Below are positions 36,190 through 45,129 of a DNA stretch of 64,000 nucleotides, in pieces. Origin of the DNA: Gammaproteobacteria bacterium (GTDB lineage Bacteria; Pseudomonadota; Gammaproteobacteria; Steroidobacterales; Steroidobacteraceae); contig DAIDHH010000031.1 of the NCBI GenBank assembly GCA_027452045.1, positions 1 to 64,000 on the forward strand. The letters run 5' to 3'. The position numbers were made by a program, and so were the translations under genes. Under the pieces are notes generated by a model. That model had not been told where the DNA came from and did not search any database. It saw only the letters and a list, made by a program, of their open reading frames with translations. Numbering within the stretch: the stretch's first letter is position 1; each line of letters begins with the position of its first letter.

Positions 36190-38430
36190 TCAGTGCACCG
36201 CAGGCTCGCCGTAGAGGATGCCTCGGCCGTCGGTCCCGACGTACACGCGTCCGAATACTCGTGGATCACCGGCGATGCAGCGGAACCGCTGGCCATAGAC
36301 GTGCCTCGCATCATTGATGCGCCGCCAGGTGCGGCCGCGGTCCTCCGATCGCCAGACCGCGTACATGCGCGCCACTCGCCCGAGCGCATAGAGCGTCGGA
36401 TAGCGGTGAGCGGGTGCGGCCATTCCGAAGCCGAGCGCGCTCACCCGCACTCTGCTGCTCACACGCGCGAATGTTCGCCCACCGTTTGCGGAGTGAAACA
36501 GTCCCTGATGGGACACCAGCCACAGGTCCCCTCGCCTGCCCGGCGTTGCGATGAGCGGCCACTGGCGCTCGGGTGAGTGCGGCTGATCCGCCTCGAGGTC
36601 CGCCGGCAGACCGCGGGTCGCACGGGTATGAAACGTGGCGCCGCCGTCGCTGCTGACGAACAGCTGCGCGCGTTCGAAATCCAGCGCGTAAAAAGTCTGC
36701 GCGAGCACGCGGTCTGCGAGGGGATGCGCGCCGGCCGGCAATCCGATTGCCGGCCGCCACGTTCGCCCCCGATCGCGCGTCACCTCCGGCAGTCGCGACA
36801 TCGCGATGAACGAACGGCCGTCGGCCGAGACGACGATCGCGGAGGCCGGTGCGGGAGGCCGCAGGGGCCGCCACGAACGGCCATAGTCGAGCGAGTACGC
36901 GAGCGTCGGCGCGCCCGGCGCGGAGCGCGGAGCGCGCGTGCCGCCGCGTACCACGATGTTCGGCGACAGCGCCGCGTCATCTATGGTGTCCGTATTGGCA
37001 AACACCGGATGGGTAAACTGCTCCGTCGGGGATCGCCTCAGGCGCTCGTGGACGAAGCCGCTCAGGTCCCCGAAGCCGCTGAGCAGGTGCGGGCCCTTCG
37101 GAGGACTCACGAGTGTCAGCACCGCCGTCTGCTCGACTCCCCGGACCCACGGCTTCCAGAGCAGCGCCCGTCCGGGAGCGCGGCTCAGCAGATCGTGCGT
37201 GGCGTACACGGTCGCCCCGGTGCTGTAGGCGGCGTGCTCGGGGTCAAAGGGATCGATGGCGACACCGGTGATCCACCAGCCGAAATCCGCCTGGGCGTGG
37301 CCCCACAAGAGAAACGGGGTCGCGGAGACGTCCCGGCGGCTGCGCGCGCGCAGGTTGCGCCAGGTTCGCCCGCCATCGGTCGAGCGCCACAGGACATCCC
37401 CCGGATGCCAGCGGTCGACAGACGCCACGAGAAGCGTTCCGGGGCGGCCCGCATCGACCGCAAGTCCCATGTAACCTCCCGACACGCGCAAGCCGTCCGC
37501 CCCGGGTGTGATATTGGTCCACCGTCCAGTCTGTGTGTCAAAGCGGTATACGGCGCCCTCGGTGATGCCGTTGGGTCCGGTCCCGTTGCTGTAGGTCACG
37601 TAGAGGGTGCCATGGGCATCGAGCCCGGCCTGCACCGGCAGCAGGTCGGGCGCCGGCTGTCCGGGAACGGCGTTCCAGGTTCTGCCGGCATCCTCGCTGT
37701 AGAAGAGGTGCTGCGCGCCAGGCAGAGTCAACCCGACGTAGATGCGCCGTGACGGGCCTGAAGGGCGGCCCCCCTGCGGGTCGATGACCACGAAGCTGAT
37801 ACCGGTCTGCATCCGGGGCGAGTCGCGCCAGCCGGTGCCACGCCAGGCAAAGGAGTCCATCCGGCTCCAGGTCCGCCCCCCATCGAGACTGCGCTGCAGC
37901 CCATCGTATCGCGTGCCGAAATACAGAATGGAGCGGTCATTGGGATCGATCGCAAGCCGCTCGCCGACACCGCGCCCAGGCATGTTGCCGCCCATGCGAA
38001 AGGGTGTCGGGAATATTTGCCAGGTGTTGCCGCGGTCGTGGGAGCGAAAGATGGCCGCGGGCTGGTTCGGATACATGCCAGCGGCGAGATAGACGACTTC
38101 TGGATCCACCGGGTCCGCAGCGATACTCTCGATCCCGAAGTAGCTCGACTGGGCGATGCCATCCTCGAGGGGTATCCATTCGTGCCGCGAGGCGCTCCAC
38201 CGGTAAGCCCCGCCCATGTCGGTGCGCAAATAGGCCAGTCCGCGCTCGGCCGGGCTGAAGACGATAGCGGGTGCGAAACCGCCGCCACCCACGGCCACAT
38301 TGCGCCAGACATAGCGCACCGCGTGCCGCGTCGGCGCCGAAGCCGACGCTGGAGCCGCGATGCCCAGCCCGAGGATGGCGGCCGCAAGCGTGAACGCCGA
38401 GACGCCGTGACTCCACCGCCGCACGCTCAC
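36190..38430 (-). CDS. GH74 xyloglucanase
   Basis: A 746-residue secreted enzyme with two seven-bladed beta-propellers, as in xyloglucan-specific endoglucanases and reducing-end cellobiohydrolases. The signal peptide spans about residues 1-30. The GH74 opening run (VGGGGFAPAIVF then YLRTDMGGAYRW) contains one catalytic aspartate, and the second is in GFGDLSGFVHERL near residue 455. BNR-like SxDxGxTW repeats occur throughout (for example SHDRGNTWQIF, STDGGRTWRNL). GTG 38430 is the likely start with GAGGG just before it. It is the last gene of the eight-gene xyloglucan operon, and it would generate the oligosaccharides that the other enzymes trim. Confidence 0.87.
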   Translation of the reverse strand: MSVRRWSHGVSAFTLAAAILGLGIAAPASASAPTRHAVRYVWRNVAVGGGGFAPAIVFSPAERGLAYLRTDMGGAYRWSASRHEWIPLEDGIAQSSYFGIESIAADPVDPEVVYLAAGMYPNQPAAIFRSHDRGNTWQIFPTPFRMGGNMPGRGVGERLAIDPNDRSILYFGTRYDGLQRSLDGGRTWSRMDSFAWRGTGWRDSPRMQTGISFVVIDPQGGRPSGPSRRIYVGLTLPGAQHLFYSEDAGRTWNAVPGQPAPDLLPVQAGLDAHGTLYVTYSNGTGPNGITEGAVYRFDTQTGRWTNITPGADGLRVSGGYMGLAVDAGRPGTLLVASVDRWHPGDVLWRSTDGGRTWRNLRARSRRDVSATPFLLWGHAQADFGWWITGVAIDPFDPEHAAYSTGATVYATHDLLSRAPGRALLWKPWVRGVEQTAVLTLVSPPKGPHLLSGFGDLSGFVHERLRRSPTEQFTHPVFANTDTIDDAALSPNIVVRGGTRAPRSAPGAPTLAYSLDYGRSWRPLRPPAPASAIVVSADGRSFIAMSRLPEVTRDRGRTWRPAIGLPAGAHPLADRVLAQTFYALDFERAQLFVSSDGGATFHTRATRGLPADLEADQPHSPERQWPLIATPGRRGDLWLVSHQGLFHSANGGRTFARVSSRVRVSALGFGMAAPAHRYPTLYALGRVARMYAVWRSEDRGRTWRRINDARHVYGQRFRCIAGDPRVFGRVYVGTDGRGILYGEPAVH

Positions 38431-38446
38431 CTCGCCCTCGCGGCCA

Positions 38447-39322
38447 TCACGTTGCGCTATCCAAGGGTACCGCGGTCAATCGCACGCGGGCGGCCAGAGT
38501 CTCACCGGGCGCGAGTGTCCTGCGCCCGGTAACGTCCGGGGACTCGGGACGATTCACGGCATCGGGCATGTGACTCACGGGCTCGATGCAGAAGAAGCTC
38601 TCTGCGGGCGGGGCATACAGGTGCAGCCAGCGCAGCGGCTGCGAGGCGCTGAGCCGCAGGCACAGCATTTCCTCCGGCCACTCGATTTCCGCCGTGCCGG
38701 TCCAGCCCGAGTAGCAGTGATCGATCAGCGCATTCGGCAGCCGGCCTCCTCGGCCCCAATCCCCGAAGTGAGCGCCTTCGGCCCGTCCCGTGGGCAGACA
38801 TTGCGCGTCCGTCAGCCAAACGTCCTCCACATGTGCGCGCAGCCGAAGTCGGGGGGAGCGGCGAAAATAGGGATGCCAGCCGAGGCCGATGGGCATCGGC
38901 CGCTCGCCGCGGTTCTCGACCGACAGAGCGACCTCGAGCCCCTGCTCATCCAAGGAGAATTCCTGGCGCGCCGCATAGTCCCAGGGCCACTCGCCGGCGC
39001 GGTGCTCGAAGCTCAATGCGATGCGGTCGGATTGCCTCGCCTGCACCCGCCAGGGCTGCCGCCAGCCCTGTCCGTGCAGCGGATGAGGCTGCCCGGGCGC
39101 GTTCTCCTTGAGCCTCACCGTCGCTCCATCCAATTCGAACCTGCCGTGCGCGATGCGGTTGGCGAAGGGTATGAGAGGGAATGCGGCCGACTCGAGCGGA
39201 TCGGTCGCCTGCGGCGATGTCGGACGCAATATGTCGACGCCGCGAAACCGAAGCGCACCGAGCGCGCCGCCCAACTCCGGCAGCGCATCGAGGGAGTAGT
39301 CCCCGCGCGAGATGGATATCAC
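38447..39322 (-). CDS. Aldose 1-epimerase
   Basis: A 291-residue enzyme of the galactose mutarotase superfamily, interconverting alpha and beta anomers of free sugars. PFANRIAHGRFELDG, PHPLHGQGWRQPW (with the catalytic histidine) and GLGWHPYFRR (second histidine) are visible, with ESFFCIEPVSHMPDAVN near the C-terminus holding the catalytic glutamate. GTG 39322 overlaps the GH31 stop in a GTGA arrangement and has GAGGAAG upstream. The longer open frame starting at 39433 lies over the GH31 gene and is rejected. No signal peptide is present, so it is cytosolic. It probably handles sugars released by the operon's hydrolases. Confidence 0.83.
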   Translation of the reverse strand: MISISRGDYSLDALPELGGALGALRFRGVDILRPTSPQATDPLESAAFPLIPFANRIAHGRFELDGATVRLKENAPGQPHPLHGQGWRQPWRVQARQSDRIALSFEHRAGEWPWDYAARQEFSLDEQGLEVALSVENRGERPMPIGLGWHPYFRRSPRLRLRAHVEDVWLTDAQCLPTGRAEGAHFGDWGRGGRLPNALIDHCYSGWTGTAEIEWPEEMLCLRLSASQPLRWLHLYAPPAESFFCIEPVSHMPDAVNRPESPDVTGRRTLAPGETLAARVRLTAVPLDSAT

Positions 39323-41766
39323 TGCTTCCTCGAAGATCGGATGGGGCCATCGATCACCTGCACCAAAGCGCTGTCCGGCACCGACCATGCCGCCGCGCCG
39401 GTATGCGAGAAGTGCCGTGTCCTGTCGTTCCAATGCAGCACCGTGACCTTGCCGCCCGTCTTCCCGTGACGGTACGTCGCGCCATCGTCGCGATACAGAT
39501 CAAAGGTGGCATCCGCTCCCGCATAGATGCGGATTCGTTTCAACCCCTGGTGCTGGTCCATGTCCTCCACCGGGGTGCCGAGAGGCAAGATGGAGCCCGC
39601 GCGGACGAACAACGGAATGACGCTGATGGGCGCGCGCGCGAGGATCCACTGCCCGCCGCGATACTTGCGGTTCGTCCAGTAATCGTACCAGTCGGCTCCC
39701 GCCGGCAGATACACCTTGCGCCGGGTCTGCCCCTGGCGCGTCACGGGGGCCACCAGAAAATCCGGCCCGAACATGTACTCGTTCGTGAGCGCATCCACCT
39801 TCGGATCGTTCGGAAAGTCCATGAACAGGGCCCGCATGTAGGGCGCGCCGGTCTCGTAGGTGTGATGGGCGAGGGAATAGATATAGGGAATGAGCGCATA
39901 CCGCAGGCGCAGATATTTCTCGAGGATGGGAGTCGCCTGCCTTCCGTAGGACCACACCGTGTTGAAACGGCGCATGCCATGCGTGCGCAGAATCGGCATG
40001 AACACGCCGTATACGAACCAGCGCACGTACAGCTCAGGATAATCGGCATCGCCCCCGACGTTGCTGCGCGCACCCGCCGCGCTGATCAGCGGCGCGTGTG
40101 CGGGATGATGCACGGCGGGCAGGCTCCAGAACCCGCCCACATCATCGGTCCAGTACGGCAGTCCCGAGGCCGTCACATCGAGCCCGGCCGGGACCTGGCG
40201 CCGCAGCGTGTCCCAGGTGGGCGAGATGTCCGAGGACCAGAAGATCGTCGCGTTGCGCTGCGCGCCGGTGAAGGCCGCGCGGGCGAGGATCATCGGCCGC
40301 TCCTTCAAGTCGCGGCGCATGCCGCGATACACGGCGGAGGTCTCGAAAAGGGGATAGACGTTGAAGTCTTGCGTCCCTGGGCCGATGTGATAGTAGCTGC
40401 CATTCGGTGGGATGTCCGGCTCCGTCTCGTCCGTCCAGATGGCATCGAAACCCTTGCTGATGAGATGCCGGTCGATCCTCCGCCAGAACCAGCGCGCCGC
40501 GGCAGGGTTGGTCATGTCGAGGTTCGAGCCCGTCTGGTTTCCCGGCAACTCGTTGGTCGTCGTCGGCTGGCCGTCGGCGAGGTGATACAGCCATCCCTTC
40601 TTCAGCAGCATGCTGTAATAGCGCGACCCGGGGGCGAAGCGCGGCCACACGCTGATCATGGTGTGAAATCCCATCCGATGCAGCGCCGCATTCATCTTGG
40701 CAGGGTCCGGCCAGTCCTTCGGCACGAAATCGAACTGCCCCATCTTCGGGTAGTAGAAGAAGTCGACGACCAGGTAATCGCACGGCAGGTGGCGCTTGCG
40801 ATAACCGCGCGCCACCGCCATGACCTGCGCCTGGGTGGCGTAGCGCTCCTTCGACTGGATGAACCCGTAGGCGCCCTTCGGCAGGAGCGGCGCGGGCCCG
40901 GTGAGCAGGCGATACCCCTGGTACAGGGCATCGGTGCTCTTGCCGGCGATCAGGAAGAACGAGACCCGCTGCCCGACCTGCGAGACCCATGTCGTGCGGT
41001 CGTTGAAATGCGGCTCGACGGTGGTCTTTGAGGGATTGTCCCAGAGCACCGCGTAGTGCCGGTTGGTGACCAGGAACGGCACGCAGAAGCGTTCCCCGCC
41101 TCCCGCCCAGTAATTGCTCCAGCACCGCACGGTCTGGTCACGATGATCGAGGCGGCCCTGCTGATTCTCACCGAGCCCGTAATAGTGCTCGCCGGGGGAG
41201 GCGCTGAAGGTCGCGCCCACCCGGTAGAAAGGTGGGTCCGCGGGACGTCGGTCCTGAAGAATCTCCGTATCCCCCGCACCGTAGCTCGGACGATCCATGG
41301 ACCACTGCTCGAGACTCACGAGCTTCTGGCCATCGGCCAGGCGGAACCGGAGCCGCACATTCGCGTAATGGACCGAACCGTCGGAGCCGAAGAACGCCCC
41401 GATCGACCGCTGTCCCGAGAGATTCGGGCTGTGATGCCTCGGCGCGCCGAGAATCGTGACGGCGAGTGCCGCGGAGCGATACGTCTCTCCATTGGCCGAG
41501 CGCTGCAGGCGCCAGCCCGCGCCATCCGGTCGAGCGATGACCCCGTAGCCCGGGGGAGCGAGCGCATAGGACTTCAGCCGGCTGATGCTCACGCGAATGA
41601 TGTTCGGCGCATATGGTTCGAGCATGAGCGTGGTGAGTCCCTTGGTCATCACCACCCGGCCGTTGTGCACCGCGAGAGTCTGCGGCCCGGGACCCCGCGA
41701 ACCTTGCCCCGCGTGCGCCACGCACGGCAGGAGACCGAGCGCGCCAATCAGGATGTGTTTCACCAT
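39319..41766 (-). CDS. GH31 family glycosidase (1), probable alpha-xylosidase
   Basis: An 815-residue exported enzyme with signal peptide (about residues 1-19). The N-terminal beta-sandwich is followed by the GH31 barrel: DYLVVDFFYYPKMGQFDF, nucleophile aspartate in FDAIWTDETEPD (near residue 435), and the later acid/base region near SSDISPTWDTLRR. C-terminal beta domains start with FGPDFLVAPV. The DxxEPD nucleophile motif with a preceding aromatic residue is seen in alpha-xylosidases. It would remove xylose branches from xyloglucan oligosaccharides. ATG 41766 is chosen as start, with GGAG upstream; the longer open frame lacks a GH31 N-terminus and runs into the GH29 gene. The other GH31 in this operon carries a PA14 domain and this one does not, suggesting different specificity. 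Confidence 0.85.
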   Translation of the reverse strand: MVKHILIGALGLLPCVAHAGQGSRGPGPQTLAVHNGRVVMTKGLTTLMLEPYAPNIIRVSISRLKSYALAPPGYGVIARPDGAGWRLQRSANGETYRSAALAVTILGAPRHHSPNLSGQRSIGAFFGSDGSVHYANVRLRFRLADGQKLVSLEQWSMDRPSYGAGDTEILQDRRPADPPFYRVGATFSASPGEHYYGLGENQQGRLDHRDQTVRCWSNYWAGGGERFCVPFLVTNRHYAVLWDNPSKTTVEPHFNDRTTWVSQVGQRVSFFLIAGKSTDALYQGYRLLTGPAPLLPKGAYGFIQSKERYATQAQVMAVARGYRKRHLPCDYLVVDFFYYPKMGQFDFVPKDWPDPAKMNAALHRMGFHTMISVWPRFAPGSRYYSMLLKKGWLYHLADGQPTTTNELPGNQTGSNLDMTNPAAARWFWRRIDRHLISKGFDAIWTDETEPDIPPNGSYYHIGPGTQDFNVYPLFETSAVYRGMRRDLKERPMILARAAFTGAQRNATIFWSSDISPTWDTLRRQVPAGLDVTASGLPYWTDDVGGFWSLPAVHHPAHAPLISAAGARSNVGGDADYPELYVRWFVYGVFMPILRTHGMRRFNTVWSYGRQATPILEKYLRLRYALIPYIYSLAHHTYETGAPYMRALFMDFPNDPKVDALTNEYMFGPDFLVAPVTRQGQTRRKVYLPAGADWYDYWTNRKYRGGQWILARAPISVIPLFVRAGSILPLGTPVEDMDQHQGLKRIRIYAGADATFDLYRDDGATYRHGKTGGKVTVLHWNDRTRHFSHTGAAAWSVPDSALVQVIDGPIRSSRKQ

Positions 41767-41818
41767 TGCACGAATTCTCCAAATCACAGGTGAGGACGCG
41801 GTGAACGGCCACCCTCGC

Positions 41819-43651
41819 TCACGAGGCGAGCTCGATGCGCAGCGCCGCCGCATAGTCCGCGGCCGGCGTGACCTGCGGCAGCTCGATGCGCAAGCCCTCG
41901 GGCCTCTGCCGCCAATGCGGCCGCGCCTCGCTCCCGAGCAGCTCGACCCGCCGCACTCGGCCGGGCACGGTCGAGGCGGCAGTGCCGAGGGAGCGGATGA
42001 GCATGACCTCGCTCGGCCAGCCGAGCGCGATCGCGTAGAGCACCGTCCCCGCCTTGTTGCGGGTGAAGCGGATGTCCTGGGCGGAGAGCTTTCCAACGCT
42101 CTTGCCTTGTAAAGAGCCCGCGCGGATGACGCTCGGGCCCTCGCCATACACCTTCCAGGGCCGTGTCGCGTAGATCGCCTCGCCGTTCACCGCGAGCCAG
42201 GTGCCGATCCTTTCCAGGATCAGCCGCTCCTTGCTGTCGATCGTGCCGTCGGGCTTGCCCGGGATGTTGAGAATGAACGTGCCGTTCTTGCTCACCGTGT
42301 CGATGAGCCAGTGAAGCGCCTCGCGCGGATGCATGTAGCCGCCGAACTCACCCGGCTGCTCGTAGAGCGTGCGCAGGTAGTGCCAGTTGCCGATGCAGGT
42401 TTCCGACTGCCAGGGATGAGGCTCGATGTCCCCGCTCAAGCCCCGCTCGATGTCGGCTACGACCGACTTCTGCAGCCGCTGCGGCACCTTCTTCACCGTG
42501 ATGACGCCGTCCACCTTGCCTGCGTGCCGGGCGAGACTGCGATTGTAGAAATACGCCCCGAGGCACATGCCTCCCCAGCCGAGAGGCAGCAACGGGTTAT
42601 CGAAATACAGCAGATCCGGATCGTGCTGATCGATGAGATCGCGCGTGCGGTCGTAGAAGTTCTTCACGTAGGAGCCATCGGGCAGCGCATCGAATGGATG
42701 CTTCGGTCCGTATAGCTGCTGCGGATCATAGCCTTCCCACCACTGACCCTTGCCCTCGGCAAGCGTCAGACGGCCGTCATAGGGCACACCGGCATAGGGG
42801 CCGGTCTTGTCGGCGCCATGCGCCGCCTGAAACCACCACCAGTTGCGGGCCTGGTGCACCGTGACACCGAATCGAAGTCCCTTGCCGCGCGCCGCCTTCG
42901 TCCAGGTGCCGATCACATCCCGGTGCGGGCCGATGTTCCGGGCGTTCCACGGATGATGCTTCGAATTCCAGGTGTCGAAGCCATCATGATGGTTGGCCAG
43001 CGCCAGGAAGAGCTTGGCCCCCGCGCGCACGTACAGGTCCATCAGCGCCTCGGGCTGCCAGTTGAGGAGCGTCCATTGCGGGCAGAGATCCTTGTAGCCG
43101 AAGCGTGAGGGATGGCCGTAGTGCGCGAGCTGATAGTCGTATTGCTCGATCTGACCGCTGTAGGCCGGCGCCCCCTGGACGTACATGTTGCGCCCATACC
43201 AGTCACCGTCCTCGGGAACACACTGCGGGCTCCAGTGGTTCCAGATGCCGAACTTCGCGTCCCGGTACCACTCCGGGCACTCGTACTGCAGCAGCGAATC
43301 CCAGCTCGGCTCGTAGGGTCCCGTGCCGGCCAGATGCGGCACGGGCGGCTCCATCGGCACCCCGTCCCAGGACCCGCCCGGCACCGGCAACGCCGGCGGA
43401 TAGCCCCATTCCGTCGGGCGCCAGGTGGCCTCGTTCAGCCGCTGCGGAACGATCGTCTTGCCGCGCAGTGCGTAAAAGACGCGCGCTCGCTCGGGCGTGG
43501 CGCAGAAGCGGGCGTAGGTCTGCTCAAGCCGATCGAAGGCCGGTGGCATGCCCGAAACCTCGGTCTCGGCGAATGCCTGGCGCGCCGCGCCCGGCAGCGC
43601 GGCGGCCGCCGCCGTGCCCGCCATCAACTTGAACAGGCTTCTTCGTCTCAT
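41819..43651 (-). CDS. GH29 alpha-L-fucosidase family protein, Tat-exported
   Basis: A 610-residue periplasmic enzyme with a twin-arginine signal (RRRSLFKLMAG, residues about 2-12). GH29 landmarks are visible: KFGIWNHWSPQCVP, GAKLFLALANHHDGFDTWNS, and the nucleophile region PDLLYFDNPLLP near residue 345. A C-terminal beta-rich domain with GTFILNIPGKPDG completes it. It probably removes L-fucose from galactosylated xyloglucan side chains. It is longer than many GH29 proteins because of an N-terminal extension (residues about 30-105). It lies 27 bases after the GH27 gene and 52 bases before GH31 in the same operon. Confidence 0.86.
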   Translation of the reverse strand: MRRRSLFKLMAGTAAAAALPGAARQAFAETEVSGMPPAFDRLEQTYARFCATPERARVFYALRGKTIVPQRLNEATWRPTEWGYPPALPVPGGSWDGVPMEPPVPHLAGTGPYEPSWDSLLQYECPEWYRDAKFGIWNHWSPQCVPEDGDWYGRNMYVQGAPAYSGQIEQYDYQLAHYGHPSRFGYKDLCPQWTLLNWQPEALMDLYVRAGAKLFLALANHHDGFDTWNSKHHPWNARNIGPHRDVIGTWTKAARGKGLRFGVTVHQARNWWWFQAAHGADKTGPYAGVPYDGRLTLAEGKGQWWEGYDPQQLYGPKHPFDALPDGSYVKNFYDRTRDLIDQHDPDLLYFDNPLLPLGWGGMCLGAYFYNRSLARHAGKVDGVITVKKVPQRLQKSVVADIERGLSGDIEPHPWQSETCIGNWHYLRTLYEQPGEFGGYMHPREALHWLIDTVSKNGTFILNIPGKPDGTIDSKERLILERIGTWLAVNGEAIYATRPWKVYGEGPSVIRAGSLQGKSVGKLSAQDIRFTRNKAGTVLYAIALGWPSEVMLIRSLGTAASTVPGRVRRVELLGSEARPHWRQRPEGLRIELPQVTPAADYAAALRIELAS

Positions 43652-43678
43652 CGATGCGGCGCTCCCGGGAAATCCGTG

Positions 43679-45103
43679 CTAAGGGTGTTTGAATCCGGAC
43701 ACTCCGTTTGGGCCGATGTCCACGCGATAGAGCGCCGAGCCATGCGCATCCAGCCGGATATGCAAGGTCGTTGGCGCACCGAGACGCCGGTGTGTCCACA
43801 GATCCCGCACCGAGTAGCGCGAACCGGGCAACGAGACATCTTTCCAGCTCACCGCCAGCGTCCGCGGATGCGGCGCGAGGTTGAACGCCGCGAGATACCA
43901 CCCGCCGCCCCGTGCCGGACGCGAAGTCCAGACGATGAAGCCATTGCGGGAGTAAACCTGCCGGGCGTCCTCGGCATGCTGATCGACGGCGATGACCTCA
44001 GGATTATCGAGCAGCGATAGAGTCCAAGCGTTCATGCGGGTGAGATTGCCGCCAAGCATCAGCGGAGAGCGGGCAATGCACCAAAGGGTCATGTAGGTGC
44101 GCTGCTCGGCGTGCGTCAAGCGGCTCCAGCGCGGCGATCCCCACCCAGGGGCGGGCGCGAGATCCCCGATCGCCAGCATGTCGGCATCCGGCCAGTGCCC
44201 TGGACGCGCCAGGGGCGCCCAGCGGGCCAGACGGGCAAACTGGTCGCCGACGCCTTGCGGATAGGGCTTGGTGCTGTGCCAGAGATCCCACACGTCGTTG
44301 GAGATCCGCCACAAGTTCGCGTTACGACGCAGTTGGCTGAGCTTGGCGAGCGGAGCGGGCCCCGGCGAGAGACTGAGCACCATCGGCCGCCCGCTGGCGC
44401 GCAACGCATTGGAAAGCATGCGGATTTCCGCGCCCGCGTAGGGATGGCTCGCGATGCAATCCGCCTTGATGTAATCCAGATGCCAGGCAGCGTAGAGGCG
44501 CGCGATGGAGTCGTAATACGCCTGACCCGCGGGACTTGCGCGCACCCCATCGTTGTCGGGATTCCAGGGACAGGGGGCATTGCGAGCCGCGGCCTCGGCG
44601 GCGCGGAAGGCGGAGCCGGCGATTGGCGAGTTCTCCCGCACCGCCTGCCGCGGGATGCCGCGCAGGATGTGGATCCCGAACTTCAACCCCAGTGAATGTA
44701 CGTAATGCGCAAGGGGCGCGAACCCCGCGCCATGAGCGGCAGAGGGAAATCGGTTGGGCGCGGGCACATAGCGACCGAACCGATCCAGGGTGAGGACATC
44801 CCCGGGCGAGCCCCCCGAGGGCGTGGGATTGCGCACGAACCATCCCTCGTCGATCACCGCATAACGCCATCCGTAGCGGCGCAGGTGCTGGCTCATCCAC
44901 AGCACATTGGCGCGGAACTGCTTCTCGGTGATCGTGGTGCCGTAGGCGTCGTAGCTGTTCCACCCCATGGGAGGGGTGGCTGCGAGCACGGCCGTGGATG
45001 AAGCAGCCCTCCCCATGACCGGTATTGCCGCCAGCACCCCGGCAGCCGTTGCCGCGACCCATCGCAGATGCCTCGAGCGAAGCGATACGCATTGCATCTT
45101 CAT
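43679..45103 (-). CDS. GH27 family glycosidase (alpha-galactosidase or beta-L-arabinopyranosidase)
   Basis: A 474-residue exported enzyme with signal peptide (about residues 1-27). GH27 barrel features: TPPMGWNSYDAYGTTITE near residue 43, YAVIDEGWFV, KFGIHILRGIPRQAV, nucleophile aspartate in DYIKADCIASHP (near residue 220), and LSLSPGPAPL. The C-terminal beta domain begins around SRNGFIVWTSRP. GH27 includes alpha-galactosidases and beta-L-arabinopyranosidases, and the bond cleaved here cannot be decided by eye. Xyloglucan side chains normally carry beta-linked galactose, so its presence in a xyloglucan operon may point to a different substrate. ATG 45103 has GGGAG upstream. Confidence 0.84.
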   Translation of the reverse strand: MKMQCVSLRSRHLRWVAATAAGVLAAIPVMGRAASSTAVLAATPPMGWNSYDAYGTTITEKQFRANVLWMSQHLRRYGWRYAVIDEGWFVRNPTPSGGSPGDVLTLDRFGRYVPAPNRFPSAAHGAGFAPLAHYVHSLGLKFGIHILRGIPRQAVRENSPIAGSAFRAAEAAARNAPCPWNPDNDGVRASPAGQAYYDSIARLYAAWHLDYIKADCIASHPYAGAEIRMLSNALRASGRPMVLSLSPGPAPLAKLSQLRRNANLWRISNDVWDLWHSTKPYPQGVGDQFARLARWAPLARPGHWPDADMLAIGDLAPAPGWGSPRWSRLTHAEQRTYMTLWCIARSPLMLGGNLTRMNAWTLSLLDNPEVIAVDQHAEDARQVYSRNGFIVWTSRPARGGGWYLAAFNLAPHPRTLAVSWKDVSLPGSRYSVRDLWTHRRLGAPTTLHIRLDAHGSALYRVDIGPNGVSGFKHP

Positions 45104-45129
45104 TTCAGAGTTCTCCCGCCTAGTGCGCT

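Noticed and set aside
38447-39433. A longer aldose epimerase starting at 39433
   Set aside because: It would overlap the GH31 coding region by more than 100 bases and add a non-homologous N-terminus; the GTGA-coupled start at 39322 is better.
39181-41031. A 616-residue frame antisense to the GH31 and epimerase genes
   Set aside because: It is a shadow of the minus-strand genes, with no recognisable domain.
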